Source: JABMMZ01 sp964600345 (GTDB lineage: Bacteria; Bacteroidota; Bacteroidia; NS11-12g; UBA955). From it: a stretch of DNA of 15,227 nt. The notes under the pieces are model-generated. The model saw nothing but the letters and a program-made list of their open reading frames with translations. It was not told where the DNA came from and did no database searches. Within the stretch, counting starts at the first letter, position 1. Each line of letters starts with the position of its first letter. Where the stretch lies: contig CAZRKA010000075.1 of assembly GCA_964600345.1 (NCBI GenBank), positions 1 through 15,227 on the forward strand, in the 5' to 3' direction. Below are positions 8,273 to 15,136 of the stretch, in pieces. A program made the position numbers and the translations under genes.

Positions 8273-8304
8273 CAAAATTACGAATTCGCTTACCGTCGAC
8301 ACAA
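8273..8304 (-). promoter_or_regulatory. Promoter of the PLP enzyme gene
   Basis: On the minus strand TAATTTTG (8280-8273) matches the TAnnTTTG -7 box exactly, and TTG (8304-8302) lies 21 bases upstream as a partial -33 box. The ATG at 8268 follows the -7 box after four bases, so the transcript should have no leader or almost none. Confidence 0.55.
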
Positions 8305-8320
8305 TTTGACGCCGAATAAT

Positions 8321-8328
8321 TAGCTTTG
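8321..8328 (+). promoter_or_regulatory. -7 promoter box of the patatin gene
   Basis: TAGCTTTG matches TAnnTTTG and ends six bases before the ATG at 8335. A TTTG at 8305-8308 is only 12 bases away, too close for a standard -33 element, so this promoter is supported by its -7 box alone. It shares a 66-base divergent region with the promoter of the PLP enzyme gene. Confidence 0.45.
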
Positions 8329-8334
8329 CAAAAA

Positions 8335-9102
8335 ATGACAGAAGGAAAAAAAGGTTTGGTTTTATCAGGGGGAGGAGCCCGGGGCATTGCTCATCTTGGA
8401 GTGCTGAAATTGCTTGACGAAATAGGTGTAAAAATTTCAGCCGTATCAGGAACTAGTGCAGGAGCCATAATCGGGGCATTTTATACTGCGGGTTATAAAC
8501 CTCAGGAAATTCTGGAAATAGCCCGCTCCAGAAAATTTTTCGGATTTTCGAATTTGCTCTTTGGCAAAGCCGGATTCTTCGATATGAAACCTTTTGAAAC
8601 AGTTTACCGCGAGTATTTTCCTCACAATTTGATTGAAAGACTCAGTATACCCTTGCATATTGCTGCTACCGATATTATAAGAGGTGAAATCCGCTATTAT
8701 TCTTCCGGCGATCTGAGTATGGCTTTAAAGGCATCTTCCAGTGTCCCTATGGTATTTCAGCCTGTTGAATACGATGGTACTATTTTGCTCGATGGGGGAA
8801 TTCTAAATAATTTTCCGCTTGAGCCATTAGTTGGAAAATGCGAGCGAATAATAGGCGTCAACGTTAATTCATTAAGTCATAAACTGGAGGAAATTCACAT
8901 GAAGGACATGCTTGACAGAAGTTTTCATTTTGCACTTAGTGCACAATTGCGCGAAAAGGCTGATAAATGCAATGTATTTATCGAACCACCTGATATGAGC
9001 CGTTTTGGAATGTTTGATCTTGGCAGAATGGACGAAGTTTTCAGTTTTTCGTATGAGTATGCTTCAGGAATAAAAGATTATATTCTTAAAGGACTGGAAT
9101 GA
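8335..9102 (+). CDS. Patatin-like phospholipase family protein
   Basis: This 255-residue single-domain patatin should be a lipid acyl hydrolase using a Ser-Asp dyad. The oxyanion-hole block SGGGARGIAHLG is at 11-22. The nucleophile motif GTSAG at 39-43 contains Ser41. The dyad Asp153 is in DGG at 153-155, preceded by the family block ASSSVPMVFQPVEYDG. All catalytic elements are intact. No signal peptide or membrane segment is seen, so it is probably cytosolic, resembling the short RssA/YchK-type patatins. I chose the ATG at 8335; an in-frame TTG nine bases upstream lies inside the -7 box and is unlikely to be translated. The DUF4286 gene follows after 55 bases and may be co-transcribed. The physiological lipid is unknown. 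Confidence 0.92.
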   Translation: MTEGKKGLVLSGGGARGIAHLGVLKLLDEIGVKISAVSGTSAGAIIGAFYTAGYKPQEILEIARSRKFFGFSNLLFGKAGFFDMKPFETVYREYFPHNLIERLSIPLHIAATDIIRGEIRYYSSGDLSMALKASSSVPMVFQPVEYDGTILLDGGILNNFPLEPLVGKCERIIGVNVNSLSHKLEEIHMKDMLDRSFHFALSAQLREKADKCNVFIEPPDMSRFGMFDLGRMDEVFSFSYEYASGIKDYILKGLE

Positions 9103-9157
9103 ATAGATACTTTTATTTGTGCATGCAATCAATATTTACTTTGTTTGTATCTGCAAT

Positions 9158-9463
9158 ATGATAATTTATAACGTTACCTGTAATATTCCTGAAGAAATTG
9201 AATCTGAATGGGTTCACTGGATGAAACACGAACATATACCGGAAGTGATCGCAAGTGAAAAATTTACTGGTTTTAAGATGCTGAAATTATTGACAGCAGC
9301 TGCAGACAATGAAGGTGTGAACTACGCAGTTCAGTATTTTTGCCATTCGATGGAAGACTATGTTGATTATGCCGAAAATCACGCGCCTGCTCTGAAAGAA
9401 AAAACCTACCTCAAATACGGTGATAAGGTTTTGGCATTCAGGACCCTTCTGGAGGAGGTTTGA
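9158..9463 (+). CDS. DUF4286 family protein
   Basis: This small protein of 101 residues, from the ATG at 9158, begins MIIYNVTCNIPEEIESEWVH. It continues with HWMKHEHIPEVIASEKFTGF and ends in a conserved-looking YLKYGDKVLAFRTLLEEV. This is the pattern of DUF4286, a short Bacteroidota-enriched family of unknown function whose predicted fold is a ferredoxin-like alpha/beta dimer. The in-frame ATG at 9119 would add a poorly conserved hydrophobic stretch of 13 residues and is not preferred. The gene lies 55 bases downstream of the patatin gene on the same strand. Its stop codon TGA is followed immediately by the reverse stop codon of DPP IV. No catalytic residue is recognisable. Confidence 0.82.
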   Translation: MIIYNVTCNIPEEIESEWVHWMKHEHIPEVIASEKFTGFKMLKLLTAAADNEGVNYAVQYFCHSMEDYVDYAENHAPALKEKTYLKYGDKVLAFRTLLEEV

Positions 9464-11638
9464 TTACAGATTTTCCATGATGTATTCGGTAATCTTCTGC
9501 ATCAGATGTACCCTGTCTTTTCCAAGTACATTGTGCTTGTGTCCCGGATAAACAAAATAGTCGAGATAAGTATTTCCAACATCAACTGCAGTCTTGCAAT
9601 ACAAAAGACTGTGTTGCCATAGCACCACATCATCATCACATCCGTGTATCATCAGAAGTTTGTCCTGAAGATTATTGACATAGTTGCAGAGGTTGGCATT
9701 TTTATATCCTTCCGGATTTTCGGCCGGTGTATCCATGTATCTTTCGGTATACATTATTTCGTACAACGCCCAGTCTATTACCGGACCACCGGCTACGCCA
9801 AGCTTGAATACACCTGCGTGCCTGCTCATTAATCCTGTAGTCATAAATCCTCCGAAGCTCCACCCGTGTACTGCTATCCTGTTTGCATCCACATAAGTCA
9901 AATTTTTAAGGTAATTGACACCTGCAATCTGATCCGCCATTTCGATTGTTCCCAGATTTCTGAACGTGGCACTTTCAAACTCATGCCCTCTGTTCGAAGA
10001 ACCCCTGTTATCAAGTGTAAAAACAATATAACCTTTTTGCGCCATCAGCTGCATCCATAAGTTGCTTCCATATAACCATGTATTGGTTACCATTTGAGCA
10101 TGCGGTCCACCATACACATAAACAACGACAGGGTATTTCTTAGTCTTGTCGTAACCCGGAGGGGTAATCATACGGCAATATAAAACGGTACCTTCATTTA
10201 TTATGGGGAATACAGTGGTTTCTCCCATTATAAATTCACTTAAAGGATTCGGAGCATCCAGCAAAGTTTTAAGAAGCTCACCCTTTGTAGTTCTTAAAGC
10301 GGTTCGCTTTGGGACATTACTACTGTTGAAGTTGTGGAGGTAATGTGTGTATTGTGCGTTGAACTCGGCGCTGTGTGTGCCCTGTTCGGTGCTTATTCTC
10401 TTTATGTCTCCGTTGCTGATGTTGACGCTGTAAATATGTCTCTCCAGCGGACTTTCCTTGCTTGCTTCGAAATAGGCAAACTCACCTCTCGGATCAATTC
10501 CTATCAGATGGGTTACTATCCATTTACCCATGGTCAGTTGTCTGATCATTTTACCACTATTGTTATAGAGATACAAATGGTTGAAACCGTCGCGTTCGCT
10601 CTGCCAGATAAACTTATTCGTTTCATTTGGAAGAAAATAAAAACCGTGCTGTGGTTCAACATATTTTTCATCTCTTTCTTCGAAGAGTATCTGATCCAGT
10701 ACGCCGTTTTCGGCATTATAACGGTTTACAAAGCACTGGTTTTGTCCGCGGTTGACAATGGCAATGTATATAAAGTCTGATTCGGGCGACCATGCTATAT
10801 TTGTTAGATATTGCTCAGCCGGTTCGCCGGTCTCCATATAAGTGGTTTGCCCGGTTTTGAGGTCGTATACACCAAGTCTCACATGGTGACTTTTGGCGCC
10901 CGCCACCGGATATTTGATTTCACTGAAGCTTGCCGGCATTTTGCTGTTGTCATAAATCATATAATTGCTCACCATGCTCTCGTCCATGCGGTAAAAAGCC
11001 AGTTTACTGCCGTCGGGGCTCCAGAACAAACCTTTTGAAATCCCGAATTCGTTGCGGTGCACAGATTGTCCGTAAACAATTCCTTTGCCTCCATCTGTAC
11101 TGATTTGTTTAACCCCATCGCTGCCTGCAATAAAAAGATTGTTGTTGTCGATATAGGCAGCCTGATTCCCGGTATTGTTGTATTCCTGAAATTCGGCTGT
11201 TTTTGACAATGCGACTATCAGTCTGAAAGCGGAAGCCGGAATATTGAAATTCAGATATTCATTGTCTTTATAAATACGGATATTATCATTGTCTGTCCAT
11301 TCAAAATAGGGAAAGGTTCTGAAACTCATATTGCTTTTGTAGGCAGCAGCAGCGGTGTTCAGTGATTCGAGGCTAACACTGCTGTCTGTCTTTCCGGTTT
11401 CAATATCACTGATAAACAACTTCTGCGGCTTGTTTAATCTGATGTAGGCGTATTTAGTTCCGCCGGGCAACCACTTCAGATTGCCGAGTGATTGAACCCT
11501 CAGAGATTTTTTTGTTTCTCCGTCTTCCATCATGATTGCCTCATGCATGGTGAAATAACGGCTGCCCTGTGCCTGAACCACCTGTATAGCGCAGTATATG
11601 ACAGTTATAAAAAGTGTTTTAAAGATTGATAAACGCAT
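9464..11638 (-). CDS. Dipeptidyl peptidase IV (S9B serine peptidase)
   Basis: This exported 724-residue peptidase should remove Xaa-Pro or Xaa-Ala dipeptides from peptide N-termini. The start at 11638 gives a clean signal peptide (MRLSIFKTLFITVIYCAIQ then VVQA), cleaved before Gln24. Residues about 50-500 form the eight-bladed beta-propeller, with VHRNEFGI and FYRMDESMV in the substrate-side region and SPLERHIYSV further on. The alpha/beta-hydrolase domain follows (VVVYVYGGPHAQMV). The triad is Ser594 in GWSFGG, Asp669 in HGCDDDVV and His701 in YPGHKHNV. From memory, the P. gingivalis enzyme has 723 residues and a triad at 593/668/700, a one-residue offset that supports this start. A 45-codon in-frame extension upstream is rejected. 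The role is probably peptide catabolism in the periplasm or at the surface. Confidence 0.95.
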   Translation of the reverse strand: MRLSIFKTLFITVIYCAIQVVQAQGSRYFTMHEAIMMEDGETKKSLRVQSLGNLKWLPGGTKYAYIRLNKPQKLFISDIETGKTDSSVSLESLNTAAAAYKSNMSFRTFPYFEWTDNDNIRIYKDNEYLNFNIPASAFRLIVALSKTAEFQEYNNTGNQAAYIDNNNLFIAGSDGVKQISTDGGKGIVYGQSVHRNEFGISKGLFWSPDGSKLAFYRMDESMVSNYMIYDNSKMPASFSEIKYPVAGAKSHHVRLGVYDLKTGQTTYMETGEPAEQYLTNIAWSPESDFIYIAIVNRGQNQCFVNRYNAENGVLDQILFEERDEKYVEPQHGFYFLPNETNKFIWQSERDGFNHLYLYNNSGKMIRQLTMGKWIVTHLIGIDPRGEFAYFEASKESPLERHIYSVNISNGDIKRISTEQGTHSAEFNAQYTHYLHNFNSSNVPKRTALRTTKGELLKTLLDAPNPLSEFIMGETTVFPIINEGTVLYCRMITPPGYDKTKKYPVVVYVYGGPHAQMVTNTWLYGSNLWMQLMAQKGYIVFTLDNRGSSNRGHEFESATFRNLGTIEMADQIAGVNYLKNLTYVDANRIAVHGWSFGGFMTTGLMSRHAGVFKLGVAGGPVIDWALYEIMYTERYMDTPAENPEGYKNANLCNYVNNLQDKLLMIHGCDDDVVLWQHSLLYCKTAVDVGNTYLDYFVYPGHKHNVLGKDRVHLMQKITEYIMENL

Positions 11639-11650
11639 CTGATTGTTAAA

Positions 11651-11699
11651 ACGGCAAATTTGCAAAAAATAAGCCGTAAATAAAAAGTGAGTGCACTCA
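11651..11699 (-). promoter_or_regulatory. Palindrome cluster upstream of DPP IV, probable promoter region
   Basis: Three symmetric elements lie 13-61 bases before the DPP IV ATG. GCAAATTTGC (11654-11663) is a perfect 10-base palindrome. ACGGC (11651-11655) pairs with GCCGT (11673-11677) as the ends of an imperfect inverted repeat. TGAGTGCACTCA (11688-11699) is a perfect 12-base palindrome. On the minus strand TATTTTTTG (11671-11663) resembles the -7 box with one extra base between its halves. If that is the -7, the 12-base palindrome is centred where the -33 box should be. A regulator-binding role is inferred. Confidence 0.35.
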
Positions 11700-11913
11700 G
11701 CCCATTTGTGCAGTCGGATTTGAATGATGTTATAAATAAAGTACTTCTTAATCTTTTTACAGGCAAAAGACATGATTAAATACCTCTCCTAAATAATAAT
11801 GATCTGCGTTTTATACCTAAACTAGAAAGCTTTTCGCTATCACTCAAAGCTCACAGTATGGTATAACTCATTCTAAGTAATGTTTTTTTCCGAAAACCTG
11901 CTAAGGATGAGTA

Positions 11914-11921
11914 TAAGTTTG
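11914..11921 (+). promoter_or_regulatory. -7 promoter box of dapD
   Basis: TAAGTTTG matches the TAnnTTTG consensus and lies 48 bases before the dapD ATG, giving an expected leader of about 45 bases. Upstream there is a T-rich run at 11883-11889 but no exact TTTG at the -33 distance. Confidence 0.4.
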
Positions 11922-11941
11922 CCAATTCATGCTTTTTTCTG

Positions 11942-11962
11942 TTGATTTGTATGTTAAATCAA
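11942..11962 (+). promoter_or_regulatory. Perfect inverted repeat in the dapD leader
   Basis: TTGATTT (11942-11948) and AAATCAA (11956-11962) are perfect 7-base inverted arms around a 7-base loop, ending seven bases before the dapD ATG at 11970. If transcription starts after the -7 box at 11914-11921, the repeat is in the mRNA leader and could form a weak hairpin next to the start codon. It could instead be a DNA operator. It is not a terminator, because it has no GC-rich stem or following T tract. Confidence 0.4.
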
Positions 11963-11969
11963 GCACAAT

Positions 11970-12800
11970 ATGACCGAAATGCAAGAACTTAGAAATATAA
12001 TTGAAGCGGCCTGGGAAAACAGGGATCTTCTTAATGATGACAAAACCAGAAAAGCAGTGCTTTCTATGATTGAGGAGCTTGATAAGGGCAGGTTGCGGGT
12101 TGCCGAACCTAAGGCAGACGGCAAAGGATGGCAGGTAAATGAATGGGTAAAAAAAGGTGTTATCCTGTATTTTCCTATTCAGAAAATAGAAACAGAAAGC
12201 ATAGGACCATACGAATTCTGCGATAAAATTCCGCTTAAAAAGGATTACGCCTCACAGGGAGTGCGTGCTGTAATGGGCTCTGTGGCAAGATACGGCGCCT
12301 TTATCAATAAAGGGGTTATTCTGATGCCAGGATTTGTCAATATTGGTGCTTTTGTGGATTCAGGCACTATGGTTGATACCTGGGCTACGGTAGGTTCCTG
12401 TGCTCAGATAGGAAAAAATGTCCATTTAAGCGGTGGTGTCGGTATAGGGGGCGTACTTGAACCCGTACAGGCCGCTCCTGTTATCATAGAAGATGATTGT
12501 TTTATCGGTTCAAGATGTATAGTGGTGGAGGGAGCTCATATTGGCAGGGAAGCTGTGCTTGGAGCCGGAGTTACCATCACCCAGTCGACCAAGATAATTG
12601 ACGTTACAGGCGCCGAACCTGTTACTTATAAAGGCTATGTTCCGGAGAGGAGTGTTGTAATTCCGGGGTCATACGAAAAGGAGTTTCCGGCAGGCAAATA
12701 TCACGTACCCTGCGCCATTATTATCGGAACAAGAAAGCCAAGTACCAACCTTAAGACATCGTTGAACGATGCGCTCCGCGATTTTAATGTGGCTGTCTGA
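11970..12800 (+). CDS. dapD: 2,3,4,5-tetrahydropyridine-2,6-dicarboxylate N-succinyltransferase
   Basis: This cytosolic enzyme transfers succinyl from succinyl-CoA to tetrahydrodipicolinate in the diaminopimelate/lysine pathway. Its 276 residues match E. coli DapD (274) throughout. The N-terminal helical domain (MQELRNIIEAAWENRD) is followed by the left-handed beta-helix, whose most conserved stretch runs about 119-190: MVDTWATVGSCAQIG (134-148), KNVHLSGGVGIGGVLEP and EDDCFIGSRCIVVEG. The C-terminal strand region ends near YHVPCAIIIG. An in-frame ATG at 11979 aligns with the E. coli start and would give 273 residues; I keep 11970, but either is possible. Its presence implies the succinylase branch rather than the DapL aminotransferase branch. 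The stop codon overlaps the next start codon by one base. Confidence 0.97.
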   Translation: MTEMQELRNIIEAAWENRDLLNDDKTRKAVLSMIEELDKGRLRVAEPKADGKGWQVNEWVKKGVILYFPIQKIETESIGPYEFCDKIPLKKDYASQGVRAVMGSVARYGAFINKGVILMPGFVNIGAFVDSGTMVDTWATVGSCAQIGKNVHLSGGVGIGGVLEPVQAAPVIIEDDCFIGSRCIVVEGAHIGREAVLGAGVTITQSTKIIDVTGAEPVTYKGYVPERSVVIPGSYEKEFPAGKYHVPCAIIIGTRKPSTNLKTSLNDALRDFNVAV

Positions 12801-13885
12801 TGAACATCGGATTTGATGCAAAGCGTTATTTTCACAACAGGACAGGCCTTGGAAACTATAGCCGCGACCTGATTGATAAGCTTATTGCAGAATATCCGGA
12901 AAACAAATACTTCCTTTTTGATACCCATCCCGGCACTCTCGATTTGCCGGCAAATACAATCGCTGTTGTTCCCAGAGCCACGCATTTCATGTGGCGTTCC
13001 TATGGCATCATACAGGAAATAAAACTCCACAGATTAAATATTTATCACGGATTGAGCAATGAACTTCCCTGGGGAAACTGGCCTGCTGAAATTAAAAAAT
13101 TTGTCACCATTCACGATGTCATTTTTAAATTATTTCCAAAGCATTACCCTTTGCTTGACAGAAAGATTTACGACAGAAAAACGAAACATGCGATTAAAAT
13201 AGCAGATTGCATTATAGCCACCAGCAAAGCAACCGCCGACGATCTGATTAAGCACTACCGGGCCGATAATTCGAAAATCAGAGTTGTTTATCAAACATGT
13301 TCACCTGTTCACTGGAAAACCTATAAACCGGACGAAATAGTCAGATTCAGAAATGCAAGAAAACTCCCTCAGTCTTTTGTTTTATACGTCAGCAGTTTTC
13401 AAACGCGTAAGAATCACCCCGCACTTTTAAATGCCCTTCTTGAAACCGGGAGCTCCGATATTAAACTTGTTTTAGCAGGCAGGGAAGGAGAAACACTGGA
13501 ACTGTGCCGCGAATTTATCAAAGCCAATAAAATGGAAAATCAGGTTACAATACTCTGTGATTTACAAAGTGCGGAATTACCTTTGTTATACAGGGCGGCA
13601 TCTTCATTCATTTATCCAAGTATGGCAGAGGGATTTGGAATTCCATTAATAGAGGCAGCCTGTGCCGGATTGCCATTGGCAGTTAACGATATTCCTGTGT
13701 TTAACGAGCTCTCACCCGAAACTGCATTTGTGTTTAACGCCTCAGAAACATCAGGTATTGCCAGCGCCTTAATTGCATTAAATCAAAAAAAGCCATGTGA
13801 CTATGGGGCTTATCTGGATAAATTCAGACCAGAATTCGCTGCTGCTGAAATGATGAAAATATACAGGGAGTTTATTGCTTCCTGA
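12800..13885 (+). CDS. GT4-family glycosyltransferase
   Basis: This 361-residue retaining GT-B glycosyltransferase belongs to the group named for its Glycos_transf_1 domain. The N-terminal domain begins MNIGFDAKRYFHNRTGLGNY, with the Gly-rich acceptor-side loop TGLGNYSR at 15-22 and TIHD at 103-106. The C-terminal donor domain has the block SSFQTRKNH at about 198-206, with the Arg-Lys of the sugar-nucleotide diphosphate site. The signature YPSMAEGFGIPLIEA follows, where Glu277 and Glu285 form the E-x7-E motif. No signal peptide or membrane helix is present, so it should act on the cytoplasmic face, probably in glycan or lipopolysaccharide assembly; donor and acceptor cannot be predicted. The ATG shares its A with the dapD stop codon (TGATG), suggesting translational coupling. 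The 3' end is nine bases from the convergent methyltransferase gene. Confidence 0.93.
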   Translation: MNIGFDAKRYFHNRTGLGNYSRDLIDKLIAEYPENKYFLFDTHPGTLDLPANTIAVVPRATHFMWRSYGIIQEIKLHRLNIYHGLSNELPWGNWPAEIKKFVTIHDVIFKLFPKHYPLLDRKIYDRKTKHAIKIADCIIATSKATADDLIKHYRADNSKIRVVYQTCSPVHWKTYKPDEIVRFRNARKLPQSFVLYVSSFQTRKNHPALLNALLETGSSDIKLVLAGREGETLELCREFIKANKMENQVTILCDLQSAELPLLYRAASSFIYPSMAEGFGIPLIEAACAGLPLAVNDIPVFNELSPETAFVFNASETSGIASALIALNQKKPCDYGAYLDKFRPEFAAAEMMKIYREFIAS

Positions 13886-13894
13886 AATCAAAGA

Positions 13895-15112
13895 TTATGT
13901 TAAGGTCTTAATTGGAGCCAATCCAAATCCTGGTTTGTATAACAGACAACATCGTTTCAGAACCCGGCCTAAAAAATCATCTTCATAGTATATTTCGTAA
14001 TAACATTTTCTGAAACCTTGTAAATTGTTGAAGTAATGAATCAATTCCGGGTTCGTGAAATTGCATTTTTCAGAATAAAAATCATTTATAAATGGAAAGT
14101 CACTTTTGTTGTGATTAGCCGTATGAAGATAAAGTCTGTCGTTATAGCTGTCAAACTCATATATTTCTATCCAGCATTGAAAATTTTTGAAACTGTTTTT
14201 TTGCAGTGATTCTATAAAAGAAAATGTTCTGAAAAGTGCATCAAGGTGAGGCTTTCTCTTTTTAAAGCTCAAATTGCCCAATCCGGTGTTATCACAATGT
14301 AAATGTACATAGTCAAATGAAGAATCTGAATTTAAAGGCAATTGTATTTTTAAAGCCGGATTTAATTTTAATAGATTTCTGAAATATCTGGACATTCCTC
14401 TCATCTTTTTATTTCTTCCGTTCACAATACGCTCAGTCTTATAGTTATTGTGAATTCTCACTTTTTGCATTGTTGCCACAGTAAAAACCCTTTCAATGGC
14501 TTCACCCGTTTTAGAAATAATCTGGTCTTTATATGTTGTGGAATTACTCAGTTTAAACCCCGATTTTTTTATCAGTTTATTTAAAGTTACGTTGTCATAA
14601 AGTTTAAAGCCATATCCGGTAAAAGGCAGTTTTTCCATATAAGCTTTCTGACCGAAACCTATAGAAAATATACCATCCGCTTTTAAAACCTTCCATATTT
14701 CCTGAATAAAAGCGGCAGGATCATTCCAGAAATATATGGTATTAACCGTCATTATTTTGTCGAAACTTCCGAATTCAAATGGAAGCGCATTGCCGTCGTA
14801 TAGAGTAAATTCAGCTTGTTTCGAGTCTACTAACCCGCGGTTTAGACTGATTGCCGTTTCATTCATCAGTCCGGAAATGTCAATTCCATGATATTTTATA
14901 TTGGCGGCCTTCTCTAAAATACAATTTAAGTGAGCGCAATTGCCATGTCCGATTTCAAGAACCCGGTCGTCTGGCTTTAGTTGCAGGGAATCAATAGCAG
15001 CCAGTGTCATGGCTATATTGGATTCGTGCATGGCGTCTGCAATCTTTAACCCTCCATCGCCGGAAGGCTGTCTGAGTTGAGCGGCAATTTCCTTTAACTG
15101 CTCTTCATTCAT
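13895..15112 (-). CDS. Class I SAM-dependent methyltransferase with unrecognised C-terminal extension
   Basis: From the ATG at 15112 the protein has 405 residues. Residues about 45-218 form a Methyltransf_11-type Rossmann domain: motif I VLEIGHGNCAHL (51-62), GIDIS with Asp78, LYDGNALPF with Asp106 for adenine contact, FDKIMTVNTIYFW (117-129) and LKADGIFSIGF (143-153). Such enzymes usually end near VFTVATMQK, here about residue 217. Instead the frame continues through a basic linker (KTERIVNGRNKKMRGM) into about 170 residues I do not recognise, rich in Phe, Tyr, Asn and Lys with several Cys and His (HLHCDNTGLG, CWIEIYEF, KRCCLLYKPGFGLAPI). That part looks AT-rich: 17 of 60 bases are G or C at 14041-14100. 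The methyl acceptor is unknown. A TTG 45 bases upstream is in frame but lies within the promoter region. Confidence 0.82.
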   Translation of the reverse strand: MNEEQLKEIAAQLRQPSGDGGLKIADAMHESNIAMTLAAIDSLQLKPDDRVLEIGHGNCAHLNCILEKAANIKYHGIDISGLMNETAISLNRGLVDSKQAEFTLYDGNALPFEFGSFDKIMTVNTIYFWNDPAAFIQEIWKVLKADGIFSIGFGQKAYMEKLPFTGYGFKLYDNVTLNKLIKKSGFKLSNSTTYKDQIISKTGEAIERVFTVATMQKVRIHNNYKTERIVNGRNKKMRGMSRYFRNLLKLNPALKIQLPLNSDSSFDYVHLHCDNTGLGNLSFKKRKPHLDALFRTFSFIESLQKNSFKNFQCWIEIYEFDSYNDRLYLHTANHNKSDFPFINDFYSEKCNFTNPELIHYFNNLQGFRKCYYEIYYEDDFLGRVLKRCCLLYKPGFGLAPIKTLT

Positions 15113-15136
15113 GGTTAATTTGATTAGAACTGGTCT

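Larger units (their letters stand above)
11639..11969. other. Divergent intergenic regulatory region between DPP IV and dapD (331 bases)
   Basis: This is the longest gene-free stretch of the window. I find no convincing small gene: short ATG-started frames end within about a dozen codons. Near the DPP IV side lie two perfect palindromes and an imperfect inverted repeat. Near the dapD side lie a -7 box and a perfect 7-base inverted repeat. The middle (about 11700-11905) is AT-rich, with a run of seven T at 11883-11889, and shows no structure I can name. No riboswitch consensus, including the lysine riboswitch, is recognisable. Confidence 0.6.

Noticed and set aside
8326..8334. In-frame TTG start nine bases upstream of the patatin ATG
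   Set aside because: The TTG is part of the -7 box TAGCTTTG and would probably not be transcribed; the ATG at 8335 fits the family N-terminus.
5134..9463. A new defence or mobile-element system among the regulator, patatin and DUF4286 genes
   Set aside because: The patatin is the short housekeeping type with no nucleotide cyclase, sensor or effector genes beside it, and there are no transposase, integrase, direct-repeat or tRNA boundaries.
10334..10780. 148-codon open frame on the plus strand inside DPP IV
   Set aside because: It lies opposite the conserved propeller of DPP IV, and its translation is low in protein-like features.
11639..11773. 45-codon in-frame N-terminal extension of DPP IV
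   Set aside because: It would place a signal peptide deep inside the protein and would run through the palindrome cluster; starting at 11638 gives a length and triad numbering matching the Porphyromonas enzyme.
11942..11962. Reading the dapD inverted repeat as a terminator
   Set aside because: The arms are AT-rich, no T tract follows, and the upstream gene is divergent, so no transcript needs to end here.
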